Positions 18,071-27,831 are shown, counted from the first letter of the stretch. The stretch is 64,000 nucleotides of DNA from Acidobacteriota bacterium (GCA_026393755.1 JAPKZO010000008.1:1-64000); one strand, 5' to 3'. A program made the numbers and translations. The notes: generated by a model from the sequence alone, not told the origin.

Positions 18071-18862
18071 CTAGTAGAACCGCGGCGCCCGGAACTCCGG
18101 CACCAGTCCAAGCTCCGCGGCTTCGTGATAGAACCGCGTCAGCCCGGCCAGCTGTCGTTCGCCAAACTCGAATTTCACATTATCGCGAAGGTAGCGCGCA
18201 CCGCGCTCCACCCACGCAGGCATCGCCGCGAAGTAGCCTTCGGCGATCGCGTCAGGATGATCGGCTCCGGCCAGCCCCGCCGCGACCAGTCGATCGATGT
18301 CCTCCGGCCCGATCGCCCCCACATGTCCCACCCAGAACGCGTACACGAACGGAAAGCCTGAGTACGCGGTCCACGCCTCGCCCAAGTCGATCTTCTCCAC
18401 GCCGGCGGCCACGTGGTCGAACAACAGCGCCCTGTCGCCGATGATGAGCGCCGCGTCACATTCGTGGAGCATGTGTTCCGGGTCGGGCAGCATGGGCCGC
18501 ATCTCCGGCGCAATCCGGAAGTGACGCGCGCACAGAATCTGCAACAGGGCGACCGACGTCCGCGAGCTCGTATCGACCGCCAGCGTACGGATGTCGGCCG
18601 CCGGACGCCGGGAGAACATCGCGACCGATGCAATCGGACCTTCCGATCCGATCGCCACGCCCGGCACCGCGAGGTACGGGCCTCCCCTCAAGTACTCGAT
18701 CGAGGGAACGATGCCGAGGTCCACCTCACGCTCGTGCAGAAGGGCGGCGCATCTGGCCGGCACATCGAAACGCAGACTGAACCGCTCTTTGAGCCGATCG
18801 AGCCCATACACGAGCGGCCGCGCATTGAGGTACTCCACCGCGCCCAGGCGAACCACGCTCAT
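18071..18862 (-). CDS. mqnA: Chorismate dehydratase MqnA
   Basis: MqnA turns chorismate into 3-enolpyruvylbenzoate, the first committed step of futalosine-route menaquinone synthesis. The 263-residue product has the periplasmic-binding-protein-like fold of the family: GAVEYLNARPLVYGL at the start, VPARCAALLHEREVDLGIVPSIEYL, the SVAMFSRRP strand, LAVDTSSRTSVALLQILC, and DLGEAWTAYSGFPFVYAFWVG. Its ATG overlaps the stop of the MqnE-like gene (ATGA). Confidence 0.95.
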   Translation of the reverse strand: MSVVRLGAVEYLNARPLVYGLDRLKERFSLRFDVPARCAALLHEREVDLGIVPSIEYLRGGPYLAVPGVAIGSEGPIASVAMFSRRPAADIRTLAVDTSSRTSVALLQILCARHFRIAPEMRPMLPDPEHMLHECDAALIIGDRALLFDHVAAGVEKIDLGEAWTAYSGFPFVYAFWVGHVGAIGPEDIDRLVAAGLAGADHPDAIAEGYFAAMPAWVERGARYLRDNVKFEFGERQLAGLTRFYHEAAELGLVPEFRAPRFY

Positions 18863-19764
18863 GACATCACCCGCCGGCGAGCGCCGTCCCGTTCGACGGG
18901 CACCAGTCCGGCCGCCAGAATGTTGCGTCGGATGTCTTCGAGGGGTGACCGCCGGCGCCCTTCGCCCGTGTCATCGACGGGCGACACGCCGTCGACATCG
19001 TCGGCCCCAACGGTAAGCGCCACCTGCGCGAGCTTCGGGCCGTACCGCCCCCAATCCACCTGGATGGACGCGATGTTGTCGACGAGCAACCGCGCCAGCG
19101 CCACCTGCCGCACGTCCTCATATCCGGTCGATGGCGCGCCGGGAGGCCACGACCGGCCCAGCGGCGCGAAGCTCTCGATCCAGCCGAGCGATTGCTGCAG
19201 CGCGCGCGCGCGGATGATGTGCTCGAGTCTCTCCGCGGTGCCGGCCGTGTGCTGCACGGTCAGCCTCGCAAGGCCAAGCCCCGCTTTCCGGACTTGCTCG
19301 AGCGCATGCTCGGCGTGCGACAACTGGTCCAACGCCGCCTCGGCGATCAGATCGGCGCCTGCGTCGCGCAACGCGGCAAGCAGATCGGCCAGCCGCCGGC
19401 CGCTGATGGCCGCCTGGGCTTCGAGCGCCTCGAGCGAGAATGCGGAGACGGGAACGCCGTCGGCCGCTGCCACGACGCGGCGCACGTGGGGAATCAGCGT
19501 GGTCAGCGAGTCGGTGCGGTCGGATATTCTCACTTCCCGGGCCGCAGCCGGGATCTCGAGGCGGGCGCCGTCATCAAGCGGCACCCGTACCTCCGCCACG
19601 CGGACAAACGTCGTGTCGGTGCCGTGCCGGAGACGTCTCGCCTCGTCTGCCAGCATGCCGAGCGTCAGGATATCGCGGGTCTCCGCCAGCGCGCCGATGG
19701 CCTCGTCGGTCAACCGGTAGCCCGCGGTGATTCGGGCCGCCGCCTCCTGGATCTGTTCCTTCAT
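18859..19764 (-). CDS. MqnE-like protein lacking the radical SAM cluster (no cysteines)
   Basis: The 301-residue protein aligns by eye with aminofutalosine synthase MqnE/MqnC along its length: RLTDEAIGALAETRDILTLG then LADEARRLRHG at the N-terminus, ISGRRLADLLAALRDAGADL in the middle, and ALARLLVDNIASIQVDWGRYG then VALTVGADDVDGV near the C-terminus. Where MqnE has NYTNVCxxxCxFC this protein has FVRVAEVRVPLDD, and the SAM-binding GGGAEI stretch is replaced by AEAALD. It contains no cysteine at all, so it cannot hold a 4Fe-4S cluster. It overlaps ubiD and mqnA by 4 bp each (ATGA), so it is translated with menaquinone enzymes. I infer a non-catalytic partner, scaffold or new activity. Confidence 0.75.
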   Translation of the reverse strand: MKEQIQEAAARITAGYRLTDEAIGALAETRDILTLGMLADEARRLRHGTDTTFVRVAEVRVPLDDGARLEIPAAAREVRISDRTDSLTTLIPHVRRVVAAADGVPVSAFSLEALEAQAAISGRRLADLLAALRDAGADLIAEAALDQLSHAEHALEQVRKAGLGLARLTVQHTAGTAERLEHIIRARALQQSLGWIESFAPLGRSWPPGAPSTGYEDVRQVALARLLVDNIASIQVDWGRYGPKLAQVALTVGADDVDGVSPVDDTGEGRRRSPLEDIRRNILAAGLVPVERDGARRRVMS

Positions 19765-21242
19765 GAGCGATCGTCCCGTATCCCGCCTCCGGTGCCAGCC
19801 TGCCCCGCGATCCGGTTCCACACGGCCAACGCACGCGCCCCCGCCGCTTCTGACGTGACCACTCGCGTCGGCCACTCTCGCGTGAATCCCTCGGAGGGCC
19901 ACTTCCGGGTCGCGTCAATGCCCATCTTGCTGCCATACGCCGGCAAATCGGACGCGTTCTCGAGGTCGTCCATCGGGCCGCGCGTAAACTGGATGTCCCT
20001 CTGCGGATCCATGTGCGTGCCGACGACCCAGGCGACTTCCCGGACGTCCTGCACGTTCACATCCTTGTCAACCACGACAACCACCTTGGAGAACATCAGC
20101 TGACCGAGCCCCCAGCAGGCGTTCATGATCTTGCGGGCATGGCCGGGATACCGCTTGTCGATCGAGATGAGAACCAGGTTGTGGAAGATCCCCTCCGGCG
20201 GAAAGTGCATGTCGACGATTTCGGGAATCGTCTTCCGGATGAGCGGCAGGAAGATCCGCTCGCTCGCCTTCCCGAGATACACGTCTTCCATCGGCGGAAC
20301 GCCGACGATGGTGGTGTGGTAGATCGGCTTGCGCCGCATCGTGATGGCCGTCAGATGGAAGACCGGGAAAGCGTCAGCCAGAGAGTAGAAACCCGTGTGG
20401 TCGCCGAACGGGCCTTCGCGGCGTCGTTCGCCAGGCTCGACGTACCCTTCGAGCACGATATTCGCTTCGGCGGGCACCTCGAGATCGACGGTCCGGCACT
20501 TGACCAGCTCAATCCGCCGGCGCGCCAGAAATCCGGCCAGCAGCAGTTCGTCCAGCCCCTCCGGCATCGGCGCGGTCGCCGCGTAGCAGAGCTCGGGTTC
20601 CGCGCCGAGGGCCACCGCCACCTCGAGCCGCCGGCCCATCCGTTCGGCAATCCGATGGTGCTGCGCTCCGCCCTTGTGCCGCTGCCAGTGCATCCCCGTG
20701 GTGCGCCCGTCGAACACCTGCATGCGATACATGCCGATGTTGCGCGTGCCGCTTTCGGGGTCCTTGGTGAACACCAGCGGAAACGTGATGTACCGTCCGC
20801 CGTCCTCGGGCCAGCACTTCAGGATGGGCAACTGATCCAGCGTGCCGTCGAGCTGGACAACCTCCTGGCACGGGCCATCCTTGACCGTCTTGGGCAGCAG
20901 ATCGGTGAGGCGGCCAACCATCGGCAGCATCTTCAACGCGCCGATGATGCCAGTCGGCACCAGCGGCGTCATGAGCGTCTCGATCTCGCGCGCGAGCGAA
21001 TCGAGCGACGACACGTTGAGCGCCAGACAGATCCGCTCGAGCGATCCGAACAGGTTCGCCGCGACGGGCATGTCGAACCCCGTCGGCTGCTCGAAGATCA
21101 GCGCGGGCCCTCCGCCGGGCGCCTTGCTGGCCAGGTCGGTAACAGCGGTGATTTCGAGGTCCGGGCTGACCGGTTCCCGAACACGAGTCAGCCAGCCGCG
21201 CGCCTCGACCTGGTCGATGAAGCTGTTCAGATCATCGTGCAT
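19761..21242 (-). CDS. ubiD: UbiD-family decarboxylase (MqnL-type)
   Basis: UbiD enzymes use prenylated FMN, made by UbiX, to decarboxylate aromatic acids. The 493-residue protein keeps the conserved regions: NIGMYRMQVFDGRTTGMHWQRHKGG for cofactor binding, the catalytic glutamate region EGPFGDHTGFYS, and DKDVNVQDVREVAWV near the C-terminus. Placement between an MqnE-like gene and an oxidoreductase, with mqnA and mqnC behind it, suggests the decarboxylation in futalosine-route menaquinone synthesis. The ATG at 21242 lies 16 bp inside the end of the oxidoreductase gene. Confidence 0.92.
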   Translation of the reverse strand: MHDDLNSFIDQVEARGWLTRVREPVSPDLEITAVTDLASKAPGGGPALIFEQPTGFDMPVAANLFGSLERICLALNVSSLDSLAREIETLMTPLVPTGIIGALKMLPMVGRLTDLLPKTVKDGPCQEVVQLDGTLDQLPILKCWPEDGGRYITFPLVFTKDPESGTRNIGMYRMQVFDGRTTGMHWQRHKGGAQHHRIAERMGRRLEVAVALGAEPELCYAATAPMPEGLDELLLAGFLARRRIELVKCRTVDLEVPAEANIVLEGYVEPGERRREGPFGDHTGFYSLADAFPVFHLTAITMRRKPIYHTTIVGVPPMEDVYLGKASERIFLPLIRKTIPEIVDMHFPPEGIFHNLVLISIDKRYPGHARKIMNACWGLGQLMFSKVVVVVDKDVNVQDVREVAWVVGTHMDPQRDIQFTRGPMDDLENASDLPAYGSKMGIDATRKWPSEGFTREWPTRVVTSEAAGARALAVWNRIAGQAGTGGGIRDDRS

Positions 21243-22174
21243 GCCGCCATCCGTTCCGTGATCTGACCGGCCAGTCTCACAGCGTTGCGTCCGTCGACGC
21301 CGCCAACCAGCGGTGGCCGCCGCTCGCGCACGGCCGCCACGAAGTCTTCGAGCTCGTTCCGCAACGGTTCACTGTCCACAACCGGGATCCGGCCGCCCTC
21401 GATCTGCGGCCGACGGCCCTCCTGGTGGATCAGTCGGTACACTTCGGCCTCTTTCGCGCCGCAGTCAATTGAAATGTACGCGTCGCGCTGGAAGAAGCGG
21501 ATCTTGCGGACGCGATCGCGGCTGATCCGGCTGGCCGTGATGTTGGCGACGCACCCCGACTCGAACCGGATGCGCGCGTTGGCGATGTCGGCGCGGTCGG
21601 TCAGGACGGGCACGCCCACGGCTTCAATGGCCGCGATTGGCGACGGCACGATCGACAGAACGAGGTCCAGATCGTGGATCATGAGATCGAAGACGACATC
21701 GATGTCGAGGCTGCGCGCCGGAAAGGTCCCGAGTCGGTGGATCTCGATGAAGCCGGGCTTGTCCACGGCAGGCCGTGCCGCCATCACCGCGGGATTGAAC
21801 CGCTCGGTGTGGCCGACCGCGAGCGTCGCGCCCGATCGGGCCGCAGCCCGAATCATCGCATCGCATTCCCCGACCGATCGGGCGAGCGGCTTCTCCACGA
21901 GCACAGGAATCCCCCGCTCGAGGCACAGGCCGGCCACCTCCAGATGCGCCTCGGTCGGCGTCGCGATCGACACCAGATCGACGTCGTCGAGGATGTCCCG
22001 CACGTCGGTCACGGCGCGCGCGCCAGACAGCGCCGCGATCTCCCGCGCCCGCGCGCCGTTGATGTCCACGACGCCGGCCAACGTGACACCCGGCATCGAC
22101 GCCAGGATTCGCGCATGATGGCGGCCGAGGTGGCCCACACCCGCCACCGCCGCGCGCAGGATCCGTTCGCTCAC
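21227..22174 (-). CDS. Gfo/Idh/MocA-family oxidoreductase, possible UDP-GlcNAc 3-dehydrogenase
   Basis: The 315-residue protein has the NAD-binding start [16 protein letters not shown], the [15 protein letters not shown] motif and [11 protein letters not shown], all standard for this family. The GTG start at 22174 overlaps the lpxI stop (GTGA). A family member between lpxI and downstream genes is common in lipid A operons of Gram-negative bacteria; GnnA, which oxidises UDP-GlcNAc for 3-amino lipid A, is such an enzyme. The aminotransferase partner GnnB is not in this window, so the function stays open. Confidence 0.8.
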   Translation of the reverse strand: MSERILRAAVAGVGHLGRHHARILASMPGVTLAGVVDINGARAREIAALSGARAVTDVRDILDDVDLVSIATPTEAHLEVAGLCLERGIPVLVEKPLARSVGECDAMIRAAARSGATLAVGHTERFNPAVMAARPAVDKPGFIEIHRLGTFPARSLDIDVVFDLMIHDLDLVLSIVPSPIAAIEAVGVPVLTDRADIANARIRFESGCVANITASRISRDRVRKIRFFQRDAYISIDCGAKEAEVYRLIHQEGRRPQIEGGRIPVVDSEPLRNELEDFVAAVRERRPPLVGGVDGRNAVRLAGQITERMAACTMI

Positions 22175-23013
22175 GCCGGCCTCCCTGGTTGCTCGTCGGC
22201 TGGCCGGCCCACGATCGCCACGCCCGCCGCATCGGCCGCCCGAACCACCGCTTCGCCATCAACCAGTAGCGTCCGCCCGGCATCGATCGACAAGGCCGTG
22301 GCGCCGGCCGCGCGCATCGCCTCGATCGTGGCCACGCCCACCACGGGCACGTCGAATCGCATGTCCTGACCGGGCTTGGCGACCTTGATCACCGACGCGC
22401 CTGGACCCGCCAGCCTGCCCGCGCGGGCGATCACGGCGTCGGTGCCTTCCATCGCCTCAACCGCCACGACCGCTGCGCTTTTGACCACCAGGGTCTGGCC
22501 GATGTCGAGCGCCGCGATCTGATCGGCCATCGGGTACCCGAACGTGATGTCCTGTTGCTCATCGTCGGTCAGCCGCCGGGCCGTCAGCACTCCCGGCCTG
22601 GCGACCAGCGGCTCGAGAAAGGCGGTCGAATCGAGCAGTTCGACCCCGTGCTCGCGCATCACCTGCGCCACCGCGGCGATCAGGGCATCGGTGTTGCGTG
22701 CACGCAGCTTGAGCAGGGCGGACAGCAGCAGGCGGTCCGGCACGATGCCGGAGAAGATGCTGACGTGCCTGACCTGGCCGGCCATCACCGCCTGGCTCAC
22801 GCCGGCGCCGCGCAGAATGTCGATGGCCTTGCCGAGCTGTCCGAGCGACACCCAGTGCAGCTCGGCGCGCGGTTCGCGGGCCGCGGCCGTCACCAGCTCC
22901 GGCGACGCCTCCTTCTCGATCGCCAGGATGGTGACCGCATGGCCCAGCGCTCGCGCCGCGTCCAGGACCAGGAACGGAAATTGCCCGTTGCCGGCTATCA
23001 GGCCCACACGCAT
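22171..23013 (-). CDS. lpxI: UDP-2,3-diacylglucosamine pyrophosphatase LpxI
   Basis: LpxI hydrolyses UDP-2,3-diacylglucosamine to lipid X, replacing LpxH in many non-enteric bacteria. The 280-residue protein starts [22 protein letters not shown] and contains [15 protein letters not shown], the [18 protein letters not shown] block and [13 protein letters not shown], the usual family order. The ATG at 23013 lies 10 bp after the fabZ-lpxA stop with AAGGGA upstream; the open frame runs further but is lpxA in another frame. It sits in a lipid A operon, as expected. Confidence 0.93.
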   Translation of the reverse strand: MRVGLIAGNGQFPFLVLDAARALGHAVTILAIEKEASPELVTAAAREPRAELHWVSLGQLGKAIDILRGAGVSQAVMAGQVRHVSIFSGIVPDRLLLSALLKLRARNTDALIAAVAQVMREHGVELLDSTAFLEPLVARPGVLTARRLTDDEQQDITFGYPMADQIAALDIGQTLVVKSAAVVAVEAMEGTDAVIARAGRLAGPGASVIKVAKPGQDMRFDVPVVGVATIEAMRAAGATALSIDAGRTLLVDGEAVVRAADAAGVAIVGRPADEQPGRPA

Positions 23014-23023
23014 GAGGTGTCCC

Positions 23024-24298
23024 TTACAGGTCGCCGGATGATTCGCCGGGTTGCGTGCGCCCCCGCTTGAGTACAACCCCGCGCTTTGCGCCACGAACGA
23101 ATTCGACCAGGTACCGGACCTCCGGGCAGTCCAGCGCGGGATCGCCAGCGATGCGCGCGACGGCCTCCGTCGTGTTGAGATTCGACTGGAGCAGCAGCCT
23201 GTACGCGGCCTTGAGCTTGAGGATCGTCTCCGGAGTGAACCCGCGGCGCACCAGGCCAATCGTGTTCATCCCGTAGATGAGCGCCCGGTTGCCGACGGTC
23301 TTCGAAAACGGCAGGACGTCCTTCGTGCAGGCCGAGAATCCGCCGATGAAGGCGTGCTTGCCGACACGACAGAACTGGTGAATCCCGACGTAGCCGCCGA
23401 GCGTGGCGAAATCGTCCACGTCGACGTGGCCGCCGAGCGTGGTCCCGTGCGACAGAATCGTGTCGTTGCCCACGAGGCAGTCGTGCGCGACGTGCCCATA
23501 CGCCATCAGGTAGTTGCGGTGCCCGATGCGCGTGACGCCGCGGCCGGTCACGGTACCCCGGTGCACGGTCACGAATTCGCGAAACACGTTCTGGTTGCCA
23601 ATCACGAGCGCGGTCGGCTCTCCCTGGTATTTCAGATCCTGCGGCGGCAAGCCGAACGACCCGAACGGATAGAGGACGTTGTCGTCTCCGATCACGGTCG
23701 CCCCGTCAACGATGCAGGAAGCGCCGATACGGTTGTTGCGGCCAACGCGCACGTTGGCCCCGATGCTGGCGCCGGCCCCGACAATGGTGCCCTCTCCCAG
23801 CACGGCGCCGGGGTGGACCCGCGCGGTCGGATGGATGGATGCCGCGCCGGGAGCCATGGCCAGGACAAAGCCGCTCTCGGTGACGACCTGTCCGTCGACA
23901 CGCGCCACGGCGCCGATGCGCACCAGCGGCCCCCGCCGCTGCCGCACCTCGACGTCGAGCGTCACCTGGTCCCCAGGCACGACCTGCCGCCGGAACTTCG
24001 TGACGTTCACGCTGCGCAACCAGACCCGCGCGTTGCGGATCTGGTCGCCGTCGTGCAGGAGCAGCAGCGTCGCCGACTGGATGAGCGCCTCGATCATGAG
24101 CACGCCAGGCATCAGCGGCACCTCCGGGAAGTGCCCCGAGAAGAAGTGCTCGTTGGCCGTGACGTTCTTTGTCGCCACCAGACGCCGCCCCGGTTCGATG
24201 TCGACAACCGCATCCACCAACCCCGAGGGATAGCGGTGACAGAGTCGTTCGAGCACCGACGCGACGTCGATGGACTGGACCGAGGCGATGGCAGCCAC
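23024..24298 (-). CDS. lpxA: FabZ-LpxA fusion: 3-hydroxyacyl-ACP dehydratase plus UDP-GlcNAc acyltransferase
   Basis: The 424-residue protein joins two enzymes that use 3-hydroxyacyl-ACP. Residues 1-150 are a FabZ hot-dog domain with catalytic His56 and Glu70 in [20 protein letters not shown]. Residues 153-410 are LpxA, with hexapeptide repeats ([16 protein letters not shown] and following) and the catalytic His272 in [10 protein letters not shown]. FabZ dehydrates the substrate for chain elongation; LpxA transfers it to UDP-GlcNAc to start lipid A. No stop or start separates the halves. The start is a GTG at 24298, one base after the skp stop. Confidence 0.92.
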   Translation of the reverse strand: MAAIASVQSIDVASVLERLCHRYPSGLVDAVVDIEPGRRLVATKNVTANEHFFSGHFPEVPLMPGVLMIEALIQSATLLLLHDGDQIRNARVWLRSVNVTKFRRQVVPGDQVTLDVEVRQRRGPLVRIGAVARVDGQVVTESGFVLAMAPGAASIHPTARVHPGAVLGEGTIVGAGASIGANVRVGRNNRIGASCIVDGATVIGDDNVLYPFGSFGLPPQDLKYQGEPTALVIGNQNVFREFVTVHRGTVTGRGVTRIGHRNYLMAYGHVAHDCLVGNDTILSHGTTLGGHVDVDDFATLGGYVGIHQFCRVGKHAFIGGFSACTKDVLPFSKTVGNRALIYGMNTIGLVRRGFTPETILKLKAAYRLLLQSNLNTTEAVARIAGDPALDCPEVRYLVEFVRGAKRGVVLKRGRTQPGESSGDL

Positions 24299-24299
24299 G

Positions 24300-24971
24300 C
24301 TACTTCTTGATCGGCGCCGGCGCGACCGGCGGCTTCATGGCCGCCGTCACGGCGTCAAACCGGCGAATGACTTCGGCGGTCAGATCCAGACCGGCGTCCG
24401 CCCACACGAGGCCGGAGTCGCCCTGGCTGAACAGCATCTGGATCGACCGTTCGGTCGCCACCTGCTGGATCACCGGCGCGACCTTGCGCTGGAACTCCAG
24501 TTGCAGTTCGTTCTGCATGTCCTGAAGCTCCTGCTGCGCATCCTGCGTCATGCGCTGGATCTCGACCTGCAGCTTGTCGATCTCCCGCTGCGTCTGCGCC
24601 CGGGCATCGTCGCTCATGACGCTGCTCTTCTGCTTGGCCTGCAAGGCCTCGACCTGCCTGTTCCTGTCGTTGAGGTCGCTGGCCTTCTTGGCCCGGAGCT
24701 GTTCGAGCCGCGCGCTTGACGCCTTGCCTTCGGCTGACTCGCCGGCAATGCGCTGAATGTTGACGAAGGCAAACCTGGCGCCTTCCGGGAACTTCGCCTC
24801 CGGACCTGTTGGGACGGCCGGGGCTGCTGCAGCCGGCTTGGCTGGCGGCGGCTGAGGAGTGGCCGCCACCGGCGGCTTGGCCGGCGGCTGTTGAACCGGA
24901 GGCTGCTGGGCCGAGACCACGCCCGCGACCAGAACGCCCACCACGACTGCGACAACCGTAAACGCTTTCAT
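24300..24971 (-). CDS. skp: Skp/OmpH-family periplasmic chaperone
   Basis: The 223-residue protein begins with a signal peptide (MKAFTVVAVVVGVLVAGVVSAQ), then a Pro/Ala-rich spacer of about 35 residues (roughly 23-57), then the Skp domain starting FAFVNIQRIAGESAEGK and running into a Gln/Glu/Arg-rich coiled coil that forms the tentacles. Skp holds unfolded outer-membrane proteins for the BAM complex. It follows bamA and precedes fabZ-lpxA, the standard bamA-skp-lpx order. The long Pro-rich spacer is not present in E. coli Skp. Confidence 0.9.
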   Translation of the reverse strand: MKAFTVVAVVVGVLVAGVVSAQQPPVQQPPAKPPVAATPQPPPAKPAAAAPAVPTGPEAKFPEGARFAFVNIQRIAGESAEGKASSARLEQLRAKKASDLNDRNRQVEALQAKQKSSVMSDDARAQTQREIDKLQVEIQRMTQDAQQELQDMQNELQLEFQRKVAPVIQQVATERSIQMLFSQGDSGLVWADAGLDLTAEVIRRFDAVTAAMKPPVAPAPIKK

Positions 24972-25055
24972 TCGTCCTGTCCCTTTCGCAAAAAGTAACC
25001 TCTGCTTGCACCCTGGCAGACCGCTGCGCCGCGGCCGGCCCAGATTCCTCTCAGT

Positions 25056-27692
25056 CTAGAACGTCGTGCCAACCGCAAACCGGAACGTGAAGGCCTTCTG
25101 CGGCCTGAGCTGGTTATCGAGCACACCCAGGCGCTGGGGATTGTAGGCGGCAATCAGACGGAACGGCACATTCAACACCGGCATGAAGAACCGGATCTCA
25201 CCGCCGGTCGACGTCTTGAATCCGTTCACCGTCATGCGCTGCCCCGTGTCGGCCACCTGGCCCGCATCATAGAACAACACGAGCCGAACGGGTCCTGCAA
25301 TCTGAATCAAATACTCGGCATTGAACAGCAGGCTCTTGACGCCGCCAACCACGACGCCGGTAATCGGATCGCGCGGGCCGATGGTGCGCAAATCGAATCC
25401 ACGAATACTGTATTCGCCACCCAGAAACAGCCGCTCGAAAATGGGGAGCGTCGTCGTGCTGCCGGTCGGAAACACCGAAATCCACTGCCCGCGGACGCCG
25501 AGCGAGAACCGCCGCGACTGCTGCCAGTACACGACCCCCTCGAGCATCGGCTTGAGATAGCTCGTGTCGCCCCCGACGCCGGCGACGTCCATCGAGGCGG
25601 TCAGACGCTTGCCGGCCGCGGGGAAGATGGGATTGTCCACCGAGTTATAGACGTAACTCGGGGTCACCTTGCTGATCGACCGCTTCCCTCCCGAGTTCAG
25701 CAGCAGCAAGTCCGCCATGTACGGGTTCGAAGCCGCCACCTCGCCATTGGAGACAATAAACGGGGAGCGCTCCAGCCCCATCGACGAGTACACGTCGGAG
25801 GGCGTAAACAGGAGCTGCGGCTGCGGCAGGTAGATCGGATAGATGTCGGTGACGCGAATCCGGTCGTAGCTGTAGGTGCCGAATATCCGAGCATACGCGC
25901 CGACCTGGAACCCGACCGTGGCCGCGCCGCCGGTGTTGTTCTGCGTATACGCGTACGGGTAGATGACGGCCTGCTTGTGGATGTCGCCGCCAACTGTGAT
26001 GGGCCGGTCGAAGAGGAACGGCTCCGAGAAGCTGAGCTGGTAGTTGCGCGCTCTCGATCCCCTTTGCGCGGACACGCTCAGCGTCTCGCCCTTCCCCAGA
26101 AAATTCGACGTCTGGAACGTCAACTGGCCGAAGACGCCCTCGTACTGCGATACGCCGGCCCCGAACGTGATCTGGTTCCGGTTCTGCTCCTCGAGCTTCA
26201 GCTTGACGTCGACCTTGTTGTCTGCGCCAGGCGTCTTATCGACCGACATGTCCTTGGCGCCATCGAGCTGCTTGAAGTAGCCGAGCTGGTTCAGGCGCTT
26301 GACGCTGTACTTTAACGCCTCGGTGTTGAAGACGCCGCCCTCGAACAGCCTGATTTCCCGGCGGATGACGTTGTCGCGTGTGTGCGTATTGCCGGTGAAG
26401 ATGATCCGGTTGACGAAGTACTGCTTGCCCTCCTGGATCCGCATCGTCACGTCGATGGTCGGCGGACCGGCGGGCTTGACGGCCGGTGTGGGCGGCGCGA
26501 GCGGGTCGTCGGCATTCGCGTCTGGCTCGGGCACGCCCCGGGGCTTGACGTCCGGGTACATCGTGAACTCGAAGTAGCCTACAGACCCGTACAGTTCGCG
26601 GGCCTTGTCCATCGCCTTTCTGACCTTCTTCTCGCTGTAGAACTGGCCGGCCTTGATGTTGAAGAGGCTCTTGAGGCCCTCGGTCTTGACGACCGTGTTG
26701 CCGTCGAACCCCACGTCCCCGACCCGGAATCGTTCACCTTCCTGCACGGGAATCCGCAGGGCGACATACCGCGTGCCTTTGTCCTTCGAATCCTCGATGA
26801 ACTTCAGGCTCGGCTGGCCGACCCGGGCCATGACGTACCCCTTGTTGCGGTAGAATTCGACAACCTTGTCCGCGTCTTCTTCGTATTTCGCCGCCTGGTA
26901 GGTGCCGCTCCGGGTGATCCACGAAAAGATCCCCACTTTGCGGTTGTTCTTCATCTGCCTGGCCAGGGAGCCGCTCTTGACCGCCTTGCTCCCGACGAAA
27001 TCGACGCTCCGAATCCGCACGCGCGGACCTTCGTCCATGACGAACGAGATGTTGACCAGCTTCGGGCCGCCGGCGACCTCCTTGATCACGTGATCGACTT
27101 TCGCGAACTGATAGCCCTTCTCCGCGAACATGTCGCGGATGATCCCCTCGACGCGGCGAATGAGCGCCGGGTCGATAAACGAGTCCAGACGGATCTGGAT
27201 GTTCTCGTCGCGCAGCTTCTCGTCGATCTTCGACTGTTCGAGCTTCTTGGACCCGACATAGTCGACGATCTTCACGCGCTGGCGTTCTTCGAGATTGAAG
27301 ATCACGCGCTTGCCGACGACGCCGTTTTCGTACGGCGCATCGGTGACTTCGATCCAGATATTGTCGAGAAAGGAGGTCGCCCACAGCCGCTTGAAATCCT
27401 CCAGGATGGCGTTCTCGTCAAACGGCGTCCAGACCCCGTCACTCGGCCGGCTGGGCCGCGTCTCGATGTAATAGAGGTAGGTCTGCGGCTCGATCACCGA
27501 CACGTTACCCTGGGTCGGGAACCGCAGCTCGATGGACCGGAGCAGCGAGGGCGAACCGGCGGGGGGCAGCTTCAGTGCGGGCTGGGCTTGCAGCGCGGCC
27601 GGTGCTCCGGCAGCCGGGGGCTGCGCCCCCGCCGGACCGGCCCCCACGACACCCAGCATGATGGCCGCAGCCACATACGTCCGAATCGACAT
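25056..27692 (-). CDS. bamA: Outer membrane protein assembly factor BamA
   Basis: BamA inserts beta-barrel proteins in the outer membrane. The 878-residue protein has a signal peptide (MSIRTYVAAAIMLGVVGAG), several POTRA repeats (for example ERQRVKIVDYVGSKKL, GPRVRIRSVDFVGSKAV, GERFRVGDVGFDGNTVV and GKQYFVNRIIFTGNTHT) to about residue 470, and a C-terminal 16-strand barrel. The gate motif LFLGGEYSIRGFDLRTIGPRD includes the conserved RGF. The last strand ends in TFRFAVGTTF with a C-terminal Phe, the BAM signal. The ATG at 27692 has AGGAAAG upstream. Confidence 0.95.
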   Translation of the reverse strand: MSIRTYVAAAIMLGVVGAGPAGAQPPAAGAPAALQAQPALKLPPAGSPSLLRSIELRFPTQGNVSVIEPQTYLYYIETRPSRPSDGVWTPFDENAILEDFKRLWATSFLDNIWIEVTDAPYENGVVGKRVIFNLEERQRVKIVDYVGSKKLEQSKIDEKLRDENIQIRLDSFIDPALIRRVEGIIRDMFAEKGYQFAKVDHVIKEVAGGPKLVNISFVMDEGPRVRIRSVDFVGSKAVKSGSLARQMKNNRKVGIFSWITRSGTYQAAKYEEDADKVVEFYRNKGYVMARVGQPSLKFIEDSKDKGTRYVALRIPVQEGERFRVGDVGFDGNTVVKTEGLKSLFNIKAGQFYSEKKVRKAMDKARELYGSVGYFEFTMYPDVKPRGVPEPDANADDPLAPPTPAVKPAGPPTIDVTMRIQEGKQYFVNRIIFTGNTHTRDNVIRREIRLFEGGVFNTEALKYSVKRLNQLGYFKQLDGAKDMSVDKTPGADNKVDVKLKLEEQNRNQITFGAGVSQYEGVFGQLTFQTSNFLGKGETLSVSAQRGSRARNYQLSFSEPFLFDRPITVGGDIHKQAVIYPYAYTQNNTGGAATVGFQVGAYARIFGTYSYDRIRVTDIYPIYLPQPQLLFTPSDVYSSMGLERSPFIVSNGEVAASNPYMADLLLLNSGGKRSISKVTPSYVYNSVDNPIFPAAGKRLTASMDVAGVGGDTSYLKPMLEGVVYWQQSRRFSLGVRGQWISVFPTGSTTTLPIFERLFLGGEYSIRGFDLRTIGPRDPITGVVVGGVKSLLFNAEYLIQIAGPVRLVLFYDAGQVADTGQRMTVNGFKTSTGGEIRFFMPVLNVPFRLIAAYNPQRLGVLDNQLRPQKAFTFRFAVGTTF

Positions 27693-27781
27693 TGCACCGC
27701 TTTCCTGGCACCCGGGGCGACTCGCTGTCACGCTCGCCCGGGGGCCGTGGGGTTCGTCGCGCGGCGGCCCGTCACACACGC

Positions 27782-27795
27782 GGGCAGGCCTGCCC
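27782..27795. repeat. 14-bp palindrome between clpC and bamA
   Basis: GGGCAGGCCTGCCC is a perfect palindrome about 37 bp after the clpC stop. It could fold in the clpC transcript but no U-run follows, so a terminator role is uncertain. The rest of the 139-bp gap shows a near-palindromic CTAGTTTACTAG at 27808-27819 and nothing else I can name. Confidence 0.4.
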
Positions 27796-27831
27796 CACGC
27801 AATCGTTCTAGTTTACTAGGTTTTAGACGTT

